From the NCBI GenBank assembly GCA_932521035.1, contig OW051497.1, forward strand, positions 6,262,001 through 6,326,000: 64,000 nucleotides of DNA. The letters are read 5' to 3'. The DNA is from Oscheius dolichura (Eukaryota; Nematoda; Chromadorea; Rhabditida; Rhabditidae). A model generated the notes under the pieces. That model was not told where the DNA came from and did no database searches. It worked only from the letters and a program-made list of their open reading frames with translations. The translations under genes and the position numbers were made by a program. Positions 54,504 to 64,000 of this stretch are shown piece by piece; positions within the stretch are counted from its first letter, which is position 1, and each line of letters begins with the position of its first letter.

Positions 54504-56778
54504 ATGTCTTCCATTGCGGGCGTCTCAGACGTGGATATGGACTCGTCCTCAGCTTTTTCTCCATCAGAACCTGCTGTGGACACTTCATTTGTGACAAAAC
54601 ATAATTTGAGCGCCGAGGCGTATCAGGTAACTGTATGAACAGGAAGGTCACGCTATTAGGTATTCAAAGAAGACGTTGATGCTCTCCTCTCAGGCAAAAT
54701 CTGCTCCGACGACCAAGGATTGTTTATCCAGGTATGGGGATTCTTGAAAATATAACATCATTGAATGAAGAAAATCCTAAATGCTGCCCAGACGATGTAT
54801 GCGGTGTTTGAAGACGAGAAGCAACATTTGATGGGGGACGTATTGCTTACGTGGGCAATGAAGCAACAGAAAGTGAGTATCGGCACTCTCTGGACCCAGC
54901 AGTTGCACTATAAACAACTGGAAATGATCCATTTACAGTAAGTTGTCGGTCTAATCGAATAGTTTCATGTTCTACAGGTTTGAATACTTTGGTGAGCTGC
55001 TCCAACAGACTCTCTCTGGTCTAAACTATCTCAAGCAATATTTTCCTTCTTCTCTCTTCGACGAAGTGACTATTGCAAAGAATTTCAAATATTTATAGTT
55101 TAGGCATATAACAAATTCCGTAACATGGCTCATTACTTTCTCTACTATTCTATTATTGTCAGTCGGCAACCTCCGGCAGTTGTGGTAAAATGCGGAGAGG
55201 CGGAAAACCACCGAAGATCAAGGTTTTGGTTCAATACCGAGATCAGGTTTCCTATTCTACTAATTCCTTCTCGACAAGGTACATAGAGTCCTCGGAGGGA
55301 GGGCCTTCGGTGTCGACACAAGCGGAGAAGGATGTGAAGTCAATTGTTATCTCATTACCGACGAAACAGCAAAAACGCTGTTGAACAATGCATATCACGA
55401 TGTGTAAGTACTTCTAGCTTTTTTATTGAAGATACCGTTTGAGATTTGAAAACGAGGAGTTTTGTATTGAGCCTCCTGCAGCATTCTTCCAGAAAAAGGA
55501 CAACCGTGGCCTCAGAGCAAAGTTTGACGATATGGTTGGTTTGTTGGGCAGTCGATGTAAACCTCTTTCAGAGAGTGGCCAAAAAAGTTCAATTGAGGCG
55601 TGACTCCGTGGCCACAAAGAGGTACTGCCTTTGTTACAGTATTAGACTCAGGACCAGTTGTGGCCTGGAACTCGTCGGAAAGAAGGTGCCCTCACCTGTA
55701 ATTGCTCCAAATTGCTCCGCTTAGGTCTCCCTGCCTTTTGCTGTTCTCGTGGGTCCCAAGTCAGATGTCGAAGCCAAGTTGTTCCTCGAGCGTTCTTTTG
55801 CTGATTTGGCAAGTAATTTCGTGTGCCCGAATTAAACATAACACCCAGGTCAGGCACCCTTTATCAGATATTCCACAAATGGTCACATGTGCTGAGATGG
55901 CAGACGCGCTGGAAATGAAATTCCAGGTGATTTATGGCTCGGGCGAAAGGGAAAACGGCCACCTTTTTAGGCCATTGTTGAGACCCCTCAAAAGAATACG
56001 GACGGGCCTTCCGTTGTGCAGCCGCGAATGTTCTCTATGCAAACGAAGCAGCACCTAATTTCGAGGCTTAAGCCGACACCGCAAGGGTACATAGCCCTGG
56101 ATAATTTCATGAAGGTTGGAGGCGACCTTCCCAATAATAAGAGTGGTTCAGCTCCCAGTAGCCGAGGACTTTCAATTGAAAAAGACTTCTTCGACTGAAG
56201 GGGAATTCAAATTAGTGCCATTTTTCGACTGGTTCTTCAAACTGGCCGAAATTGTAAATAAATCCCTGTACAGCATGTGGTACGATGGGTGAGTCAATTT
56301 CTTTTCAGAAGGTGGACTTGAATGCTTCTAGGTTAGTCTTTGGCTTCTGCAGCAAGGAAGACTCCGAAAATTTATTGCGATGTGTCCCAAGAAGTGTCCT
56401 TCTCGTGAGGTTTTCGGACATAGAATACGCCAAGGTCAAAATTTCAGTAAAGGACCGGAATGGAGGTTTCAAAATTAAATTATTCATTATGGCAACGGTG
56501 TAATATTTTAGATATTCGACATCACTGGTACGAACACACGGATTTGAACGCCCGGTCTCTTTCAAAGGAACTTCTGGCTAACCAGAAATTTGCCCAAGTT
56601 GAACTAATCTATCCTGACATCGATTTGGAAGTGAGTTCGAATTTCCTATCTCCCGCCCACATCAGCGATTAAGGTTGCACTTGGTGGCAGAGAGAAACCG
56701 CGTATTCGTGTACCTCGAAATCTTCAACCAGACGAGATCTACTTTGACAACCAGGGCGCGGCAACGTCGGCATTTTAA
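54504..56778 (+). CDS. STAT transcription factor
   Basis: Signal transducer and activator of transcription: phosphorylated on a C-terminal Tyr, dimerises through SH2 and binds DNA. Short acidic N terminus (MSSIAGVSDVDMDSSS), a reduced helical coiled-coil region (54660-55065), and the DNA-binding domain. The latter includes VSRQPPAVVVKCGEAE, RVLGGRAFGVDTSGEGCEV, RLRFENEEFCIEPPAAFF and KKVQLRRDSVATKRY. A linker carries PQMVTCAEMADALEMKF, and the SH2 domain contains VLLVRFSDIEYAKVKI (Arg of the phosphotyrosine pocket near 56409). The C terminus is DEIYFDNQG with the likely phospho-Tyr at 56740-56742, stop TAA 56776-56778. The usual N-terminal oligomerisation domain is absent, as in Caenorhabditis STATs. 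One intron (from 55809) has a GC donor. Exons joined in frame throughout except for minor ambiguities. Confidence 0.9.
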
Positions 56779-58926
56779 TTATTGGGCATTATCATAGAAA
56801 CAGACGTAATAAACGCTATTCCCCCTTTCCCATGGTCGTTTTCATCTCGTTGAATTGAGCCAGGGCGTTCCCCCTAGAGAGCCCTTTTCGTCCACTCCTG
56901 GCCATCGGACAGCAAAGGTCAGCTGTGTAAAGTCGGCGACACCGATTCCGTTTTTTTGGCTTCCCCGTGCAGATAACCCCACACATCCTTTTTTCTCTCG
57001 GTCGTAAAAGTGTGGGTGTTCCGACGGTGTTAAATTTATGACAAACCATGGTATAATCACACCCGTTGTTTTTGCGAATAAATTGCCATTTCAAAAAGTA
57101 GGCAGGCCCTTTTCTTGGAATTCTAATAATGTTATTCAATGAAACGGAGACGTTTGCCAAACCCATTTTCTTGTTTTCTTTTGCTTCCGCTTCACGTGAC
57201 ATCCTTATTTTCGTGATGAATATTGCCATTGTTTGCCCCCTCTAAAGTGCCACTCGAAAAAAGGGTTAAAGACTTCCACGGCGGACTCCATGGTCTCATT
57301 TGGTGTTCATAGGCTCCTTAGCCCGATGAAAAGCAACCAACTGTCCACGCCCTCAGGGGATTTTTGATCCGTTTCCTTTGATCGGCCCTGACGCGTGAGG
57401 CACCACTAACCCATTGAGCCTGACAGTTTTTGTTTGAGTCATTAGTCTTTTGCTTTTATCTTCCCCTGTTCAACTCTGGATAACCGGAGTGGTTCTGTTG
57501 GTGTGAGTATTGAAACAGAGGTACTTCTGCCTATTTTGTCCCGTCTCAATGTCACCTTCTCCTTGATTTTTAGGGCGAACAAGGGTTGATGTCGCTAATT
57601 GAGATCAATAGACACTTGACACATCTCGGTCGGCTTTTCGACGGTGTCCGTTGTCGAATGAGCTGCTTCGCTGAATGGAGAGGACACCTCATTTCCATGC
57701 CCGTCCTATTTCTTCCAGTAATTGCTCCTTTTTTATTCCCCTCCGGGTTCAGGGCTTTACGTTGAGGCTACTTCATTTCCGCACGAGCCTTCAAATCTTT
57801 GGAGTAGATCTATACGGAAGAAACATCTTCTTCTAACCAGCGGAAACTGATAGTAGGGCATCTGCTTGGTTGTAAATCCATATGGCGGTCTTCTTATGAG
57901 AGAAGGATGTTGGACACTTAGCGCTATATTTTTATTACTCTCTCACAGTCGCTATAAACCGCGTCTCACGTAGCGCTTCCTCTGAATATTGGAAACATTC
58001 TAAGAGATAAAAAAGAATGCACCCGCGCTCTTTCCAGCACTAATGCTTGCTCTTACTTGTGTTTTCACCCTGCAAAACACAAAGACCGCTTCCCTTGGCT
58101 CAACACGCATTGTTGTTCTATCCCGTCCTGTAAAAGGAGCCCCACATGTCAGCGAAACCATTTGCTGCTAATTTCCACCCAGGCCTCCCAATGGTCACAG
58201 CCTGAGGCAGGGCTTATCCCTACTTCAATCCTCTGAGACCATCTGAATCCGGTAATTGGAGCTGCCTACTTTTATAGGAACACCAGCGTTTCACATCCCC
58301 TACTTTGTTTTCAAAACAGCAGTCACATTTTACATCGCGTGAATCGAAGTTCATTCTTACAGCTACCCAAATCTCTGGTCTTTTTTTCTTCAGCCGGAAA
58401 TCGACAAATGTTCCATGAGAGAGAAAAAAGAGCTCTGAGTGGAACAAATCGCTCATTCATGGCCCCTGGCCCTCAAGGGATTCTAAGCTTGACAAAAAAC
58501 AAACGGGTCACGGTCCATCATTTCAAATGTTAAGCCTTTCTAGTTGCATTTTTGATGAGATATCCACCCCTATCGGCCGTGTATGGAGAATTAATGACTA
58601 GGAACATGACAGCGGCTTCGTTTTCTGTTCAAAGCAGCCGCAGTCATCAATTATAAGACTGGCCCCGTATATGACCATTTGATGCTACCACAGCTCATTT
58701 CGTTCCTTTTAACCATAAAGGACTCATCTCGTACATTTAATTGTTAGCCGTGATCCTAGGCGCAACATCGCTTTCGTTTAATAGCTGTCCAAATGGGGTC
58801 ACAACCGCCTGTCACGCCCATTCGAGGTTCCGCCCTTTTCAAGCCTTGGGCTTCTGCCCTTCCTCCTTCATACTGGCTTTTCTAAAGCTATCCAGTACTT
58901 CCTTGATGAGAAATCTTGTTTCAGGT
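56779..58926. other. Intergenic, no convincing gene
   Basis: About 2.1 kb, pyrimidine-rich on the plus strand between 57400 and 58900. The longest frame, 56816-57229 (minus, 137 codons, Lys/Arg rich), has no recognisable domain and overlaps the expected STAT 3' UTR. Probably the STAT 3' UTR and the promoter of the downstream secreted-protein gene. Confidence 0.5.
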
Positions 58927-59959
58927 ATGAACCGTGTTATACTGGTTGCGGCGTTTGCCGTTCTCGTCTCCGCACAAGACAATTCCACTGTTTCTTCTGT
59001 AAGTTATTTTTTCTGAGATACAAGGAAAATAATGCTCTGGGGAGTAGGGAAGTTTGATCTAGTGGCCTAACTGTTAGAGCCGCATTTCTCAGTTTCCTGA
59101 GAAATTGGGTATACAGCAACGGTTCATGTTTCAGGAGGACATCTGCGTTGAATATGCTGAGTGTATGGAAAAGGCTCAAACCAAATCAAATGAATGCACC
59201 GCCACCGAGGCTGTAGTCGAGGTTTACCATACCCATATTATGCAAATGTTGACCTTCTTTAGATACACGGCAAGAAGGCCAATTGTGATGAGGCCAAGAA
59301 GACTCACGGCGAACTTCAGAAGATGTTTGACGAAAGGAATACAAAAATGGTCTCCTGCATCCGGGAGAAGTCTACCGCTGCCGATGCTTTAACTGGAAAG
59401 AAGGCTCTCAAGTGTGTTGCTGCTTACAAAAAGGTAGGCAGCTATTGACAACTGCTGAAACCAAACATTTAGCTCTCTAAGAGAACTTCTCTGGAGCCAG
59501 CTAAGCGTGAGAAAAGAAAGGATAAGAGAGACAAGAAGGAGAAGGCGGGAAAGTCATGTGCTAAAGATGCCAGGCGCCTGAGAGCTCACTGCGCTAAGAT
59601 CGCCAAATGCTGCTCAGTAGCAAAGGAGTAAGTTTATTGTTTTGTATTGTTTATACGCCTTTGTTTAAGATGTAACGCTCAGACCACCACAGAGGCCATC
59701 AACACAAAGAAGAAGGAACTCAAGGATGTGGTGAAGCAGTGCCGCGAGAAGGATCACAAGAAGGGAAAGAAGAACCACAAGAAGGAGAAGAAATCAGAGG
59801 AAACTTCCCCTGAGCCGAAGAAGCTGAAAGGAGACGAAAAGAACAAGGAAGACAAGGGCGACGCCAAGGTATGGCGATTCTTTCTTACACTACATTCTTC
59901 TCAGTATTAACTCAATACACTATCTGCTTTAGGTCAGCGCTGAATCACCTTCTGTCTAA
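58927..59959 (+). CDS. Secreted Lys- and Cys-rich protein
   Basis: ATG 58927 lies three bases after a TTTCAG acceptor. The signal peptide is MNRVILVAAFAVLVSAQ, followed by an N-glycosylation site (DNSTVSS). Later exons carry paired cysteines in helical, Lys/Ala-rich sequence (EDICVEYAECMEKAQ; IHGKKANCDEAKKTHGELQ; KALKCVAAYKK; HCAKIAKCCSVAKE; KDVVKQCREKDHKKGKKN). A long Lys/Glu tail of low complexity follows, with stop TAA 59957-59959. Splice phases agree across all junctions, including a split codon at 59627/59672. The charge and cysteine spacing suggest a disulfide-linked helical secreted protein, perhaps structural or a heavily charged pseudocoelomic or cuticle-associated protein. The family was not recognised and no enzymatic motif is present. 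Confidence 0.72.
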
Positions 59960-62175
59960 GCGAGATGCCACTGAAGTTTTCGCAGAAAATGTCGTCGTGG
60001 TTACCAGAAAATGTCAAAATATTGTACTGTTTTATATATAAGCTTAACCGCTCGTCTTGCCGATTTTAAATGGGATTAACATTAATTACCAATACCGTGT
60101 ACTATTAAAACATTCCTTTAATTGTACTGTCAGCTTCCTGTTGTTGTTATTTTATTAGACTCAACGCCACGTGATGCTTGTGCTCGTTGCGAAAAACACC
60201 TCACTGTTATGGACAGATCTCAACATCCCCTGGTAGGCAATGTCGAAATGGGCATCTCCTCCCCCTCCTCTACTTTCTCATCTTCTTCATTTTAACTAGT
60301 TTGCTCGTGTTCATTCAACTTTTTCACAGGCAGCAGTTGCATCACATCTGCTTAGTTTCTATTGCGTTTGCGGCGGTTTTTTTGATATTGTCAGAAACCT
60401 CCCACTTGCTTTTTTTTCGACAACCACGAGTTGCAAGTTAAACAAGAGGACAGAAAAACCTTATGCACTTGTGTAGGAGTGCGTTTATTGATAATTACAT
60501 TATCAAATTTGCACTGCCACTGGTCATTTCACGTGATGCACTGCACACCTTGAAAACCGATAAGAAGGACTTTTGGATAAGTGATTACGACTGTCTACTT
60601 CACGAGGTGTTCCACCCACATAGATCGATGTGTTTTGTTGTGAAATATCTCCCCGAGTCACCGCCCAGAAGCTGCGAGCCGAGGGGTAGGACTGTGTAAA
60701 GTGAGGTGGGAGGGAAGGGGTCTGCTGTGATACGCCGCCTGCCAAGCCAGCCGTGCCTCTGACCCACTTTCGTTCCTTCGATTTCCAAAATTAGATGTCT
60801 TTGTTACTAACACGAGTTTTCTTCATTATTTCGCTGTTTCGGATCTGTTGCAGTTAGCTGTCCGAGGTATTGTCTCCCCCCGTAAAAAGTGACATGGTAT
60901 GGCATTGAGGCTGACGTCTCCTGCCTCGCTCACTCTCTGTGAGTGACCATCGAGCGCGGCCTTATTAGGAACGGTGACCTCTACCACCATCTATTTACCA
61001 CTACTCGTCCCATGTATTCGCGCCCTAGCTTGCTTACCTTTTTTGAAACTGGCGCCTTTGCTCAACCCGCGAATCAGCTCTCTTAGCCACGCCCACCAAA
61101 AACACTTGTTTCGGACGAAGACCGTTTATATCTAACATATATTCTATAAAATGCGCATCTTTTGCTTCTATTCTCATAATATTTCCGTCTCCGTTGACCC
61201 TAGGTGCCCCGACACAGCTGTTGTTGTTTGTGGAGCATTTGTTAGGTGGGTTGTCTTCATCGCATCAGAGTATCATCACCTTCCACTATCGAATAGCCTC
61301 CCCCGTTCGTCTGGTTTAAATACGTCTTTCTTTCAACATTAAGCCGGCTGTGTAGCATCTTCCCTTTCAAAACTAGGGGAATATGATGAAACGGCTTGCT
61401 TTGACCCCATTTTATATTGATTTCTGTGGATGACTCACTACTTGGCCTAATTTATTAGTGCTATGCTGGTGGTAAAGATGGTGAAATAGGATTCTAGCAG
61501 CCGTATATTTAGCCCAGCTTGCGCGTATCAGATCATTTTTCATTTTTCTTCGGATTCATCACCCGGCGGATTACTACAGTTATCATCTGGGGATATTCTT
61601 AGAATTTCTGTGCTTCTCTGTGTGCGGAGGCGGTTTGGTCCGGATACGCATTGATTGCTCTCCTCAACATCTGTCTCTCTGGAGCGGTCTGTCCAGATTA
61701 TCGCACTAAACAAACCCTCCGGTATTCCAAGAAATTCATCCCCCTGCCGCCTGTCTCTCTGTTAATGTATGCCATATTTTTTCTTGTTGCTACCTCTCCT
61801 GCGATCAATACAGCTCTAAGGGTTGGTTAAGTGGAGATTACAGAAGTGTTTGTTCTGAGAGTGTGCACCTGCGTCGTCGCCAAAATGGTCTTGTTTGCCC
61901 CCATTCGCCCCTTGGTGTTTCTTTTCAGGAGTGGTTTATTTATCACCGTTCAATTACATCTTCCTCCTGTCAGCCGCAGCTACCTAGCCCTGTAATAACC
62001 TGTGCCCATTCCTGTTGACTCATCGTCTTGACACACTAAAGAATCGATTGATTGCTCGTGCATCTCCGATTATGCGTCACTTTCCCGTCGTTTGTCCATC
62101 AACGGCTCAGCCGTTTCCTCACTTCTTTCCTCCTCATACTACTTCTCTCTGCTATAGTCAATCGAATCTTTTCAG
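59960..62175. other. Upstream region of unc-60, no gene recognised
   Basis: About 2.2 kb, CT-rich on the plus strand, with only short frames (for example 60178-60441, 60463-60699). It ends at TCTTTTCAG (62167-62175), an acceptor-like site 39 nt before the unc-60 ATG and therefore a candidate spliced-leader site. Confidence 0.5.
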
Positions 62176-62214
62176 GCTTCTCAAACTTAACCTACCCGCC
62201 CTCAACTACTAAAA

Positions 62215-63018
62215 ATGGTGAGTCCAAAAAGAAAACAAATAAACAAATAGTCTAAAAATTAACAGCATTGTTTGCAAATAACTCTAAACCCCCTCAACTG
62301 TATTGCATGTGAGTGCAGTGTGTGCTGTGTTTCAGTCTTCTTCTGGAGTAGCCGTCAACCCCGAGGTCCAGTCCACCTTCCAGAAGCTCAGCGAGGGAAA
62401 GAAGGAGTACCGTTACATCATTTTCAAGATCCATGTAAAACATTCGGCCATACTTTTTTCATTTTATGAATTTAGGAGCGTGAGGTAGTTGTTGAGGCTG
62501 CTGTTTCTCAGGACGAGCTTGGACTGGGAAGCGATGACTATGACGATTCTTCCAAGGCTGCTTTCGAAAAGTTCGTAGCTGACATTAAAGTGAGTCATCC
62601 TAGAATGTTATTTTAGCCTTTACAGGAAACGCAGTAACCTTCTCGTTTTTAGGCTCGCACCGAAGGATTTACCGACTGCCGTTACGCCGTCTTCGACTTC
62701 AAGTTCACTTGCTCTCGTGTTGGTGCTGGCACCTCCAAGATGGACAAGATTGTCTTCCTTCAAGTGTTGGTCCCGTTTTAACACAATTACACTTTCTTCC
62801 TTCAGCTGCCCCGACGGCGCTTCCATCAAGAAGAAGATGGTTTACGCTTCGTCCGCCTCTGCCATTAAGACCTCTCTCGGAACCGGAAAGATCCTCCAGT
62901 TCCAGGTACAATCCGTTGATTTGTTTGGGAATAAAACATTCTACAGGTCTCTGATGAGAGCGAGATGGCTCACAAAGAGCTTCTTTCCAAGCTCACGGAA
63001 AAGTACGCCGACAACTAA
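62215..63018 (+). CDS. unc-60: ADF/cofilin, isoform A
   Basis: Actin depolymerising factor of the UNC-60A type, which in C. elegans has strong actin-monomer binding and severing activity and acts in non-muscle tissues. Exons: 62215-62217 (the ATG alone), 62336-62434, 62476-62589, 62653-62765, 62806-62905 and 62947-63018, total 501 nt, 166 residues, the expected size. The protein begins M-SSSGVAVNPEVQSTFQ. It contains KEYRYIIFK, DYDDSSKAAFEKFV, FKFTCSRVGAGTSKMDKI, the CPDGASIKKKM actin-binding helix and a C terminus LLSKLTEKYADN. The first intron starts GTGAGT immediately after the ATG. AATAAA at 63278-63283 may serve this isoform. Confidence 0.97.
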
Positions 63019-64000
63019 ACCGTCTCTTCTCTGCCTTAAGGAGCTGCCTTGCGTTTTCGATTAACTCGTTTTATGTGTTTCTCTCTAACGGGGCGACCTT
63101 TTCTGTCATGTATAATCATATTTATTTAATTTTATTTTTCTCTAATGTTCTGTTGTTATACCGACGAGTTTCGTCCTGGGTCCAAGTGGATGCATTCTGA
63201 GGCAGTCCGAGCTCCTTTTGAGTGACTGCCGCAACACCCAGTTATGTTTCTCCTCGTATGTGTGTGCTTGTTCTTTAAATAAAATGTAATGCATGAGTGA
63301 AACTAACTTTTTTTTACATCCTCTCCGGGCCCTTTCCTCATATTATGGAGGAGGTTTTCAGGCTTCTGGAGTTAAGATTGACGCTTCCTGCAAGAATGCC
63401 TACGACATGCTCCACAACAAGCATCAGCACAGCTATATTATTTTCAAGGTGATCTTTAAATCTTTTAATATTTTGAAAGCAGAGACGCAGAATGAATAGG
63501 GGTGTCCTTTTTTGTTTGACATTGTCTTTCACAGCAAGCGGATCTCTTGCCTGTCAGCTAAAGTTCCGCGTTCTTGTTTCGCTGCGTTTTTTGTACTGGT
63601 AAATCGTGTTTGATCGTCGTATTTACCTGTTTAATACCATACAAAATAGACACGATGCTTTTTTTTTAGATCGACAAGGGAGACACGTGTATCGTCGTGG
63701 AAAAGGTCGGAGAGAAGAATGCTCCTTATTCCGAATTCGTCGAGGAAATGAAGAAATGCGTAGAAGGAGGAAAAGAATGCAGGTAGAACGCTATATATTG
63801 TTTTTAAGAGCAGTTCATATCAGGTATGCCGCTGTTGACGTGGAGGTGCAGGTCCAGCGCCAGGGAACTGAAGGAGGAAGCAAACTGAACAAGGTTATCT
63901 TTGTCCAATTGTAAGAAAATAGCCCTTTACCTCTATAAGGTTTAATTCAGCTGTCCCGACGACGCTCCTGTCCGTAGGCGTATGCTTTACGCTTCTTCTG
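62215..64000 (+). CDS. unc-60: ADF/cofilin, isoform B (runs off the window)
   Basis: Muscle-type UNC-60B isoform. It shares only the initiator ATG exon (62215-62217) with isoform A, then skips all A exons through an intron of 1144 nt to exon 63362-63448. That exon gives M-ASGVKIDASCKNAYDM and HNKHQHSYIIFK. Exons 63670-63782, 63824-63910 and 63951-64000 follow (DKGDTCIVVEKVGEKNA; YAAVDVEVQVQRQGTEG; CPDDAPVRRRMLYASS). Phases agree across every junction. The window ends inside the long actin-binding helix, so the C-terminal third is missing. The protein promotes actin filament turnover for sarcomere assembly in the C. elegans counterpart. Confidence 0.97.

Noticed and set aside
56816-57229. 137-codon minus-strand frame downstream of STAT
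   Set aside because: Composition is not protein-like, it has no domain and it overlaps the expected STAT 3' UTR.

Overview
The window is a stretch of nematode nuclear genome. Its genes are split by very many tiny GT-AG introns (mostly 35-45 nt, pyrimidine-AG acceptors), and several are clear orthologs of Caenorhabditis genes: slo-1 (BK channel), unc-60 (ADF/cofilin, in its peculiar two-isoform arrangement), ppt-1, a STAT, a lipl-type lipase, an SCCPDH-like oxidoreductase and a TWK-type K2P channel. Divergence is too large for C. elegans itself; a rhabditid-like nematode fits best, but the clade cannot be fixed from this sequence alone. No tRNA, rRNA, CRISPR or autonomous transposon was recognised. 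All gene models were built by eye from ORFs, splice sites and reading-frame continuity; those whose exons sum to a multiple of three are stated as such.

Layout, left to right: a secreted thrombospondin-repeat protein (1.3-2.5 kb, +); palmitoyl-protein thioesterase (2.8-4.0 kb, +); an internally duplicated protein with a possible bZIP end (5.4-6.4 kb, +); a minisatellite (8.2-8.6 kb); a bZIP factor (9.3-10.2 kb, +); a FMRFamide-receptor-like GPCR (10.4-12.6 kb, -) with a foldback element in its first intron; an orphan 7TM receptor (14.8-15.9 kb, +); slo-1 (18.2-25.5 kb, +); then a cluster in which two paralogous multi-domain Ly6/three-finger-like surface proteins (25.9-27.2 kb, + and 30.1-31.3 kb, -) flank a two-pore-domain K+ channel (27.2-29.2 kb, -). 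Next come a ZNF277-type zinc-finger protein (31.8-34.1 kb, -), a small membrane protein (36.3-37.1 kb, -), a second 7TM receptor (37.5-39.0 kb, -), the SCCPDH-like protein (39.4-41.7 kb, -), a SERTA-domain protein (44.4-45.9 kb, -), an acid lipase (47.9-50.4 kb, +), prominin (50.5-53.7 kb, -), STAT (54.5-56.8 kb, +), a Lys/Cys-rich secreted protein (58.9-60.0 kb, +) and unc-60 (62.2 kb to beyond the end, +).

The genes do not form one pathway, but membrane excitability is well represented: BK channel, K2P channel, a neuropeptide-type GPCR and two orphan receptors. The most interesting points are the Ly6-like/K2P cluster with one pair of genes convergent at a 2-bp gap, the obligatorily mutually exclusive exon pair and a candidate truncating terminal exon in slo-1, the preserved unc-60 A/B exon architecture, and a SERTA-domain gene.
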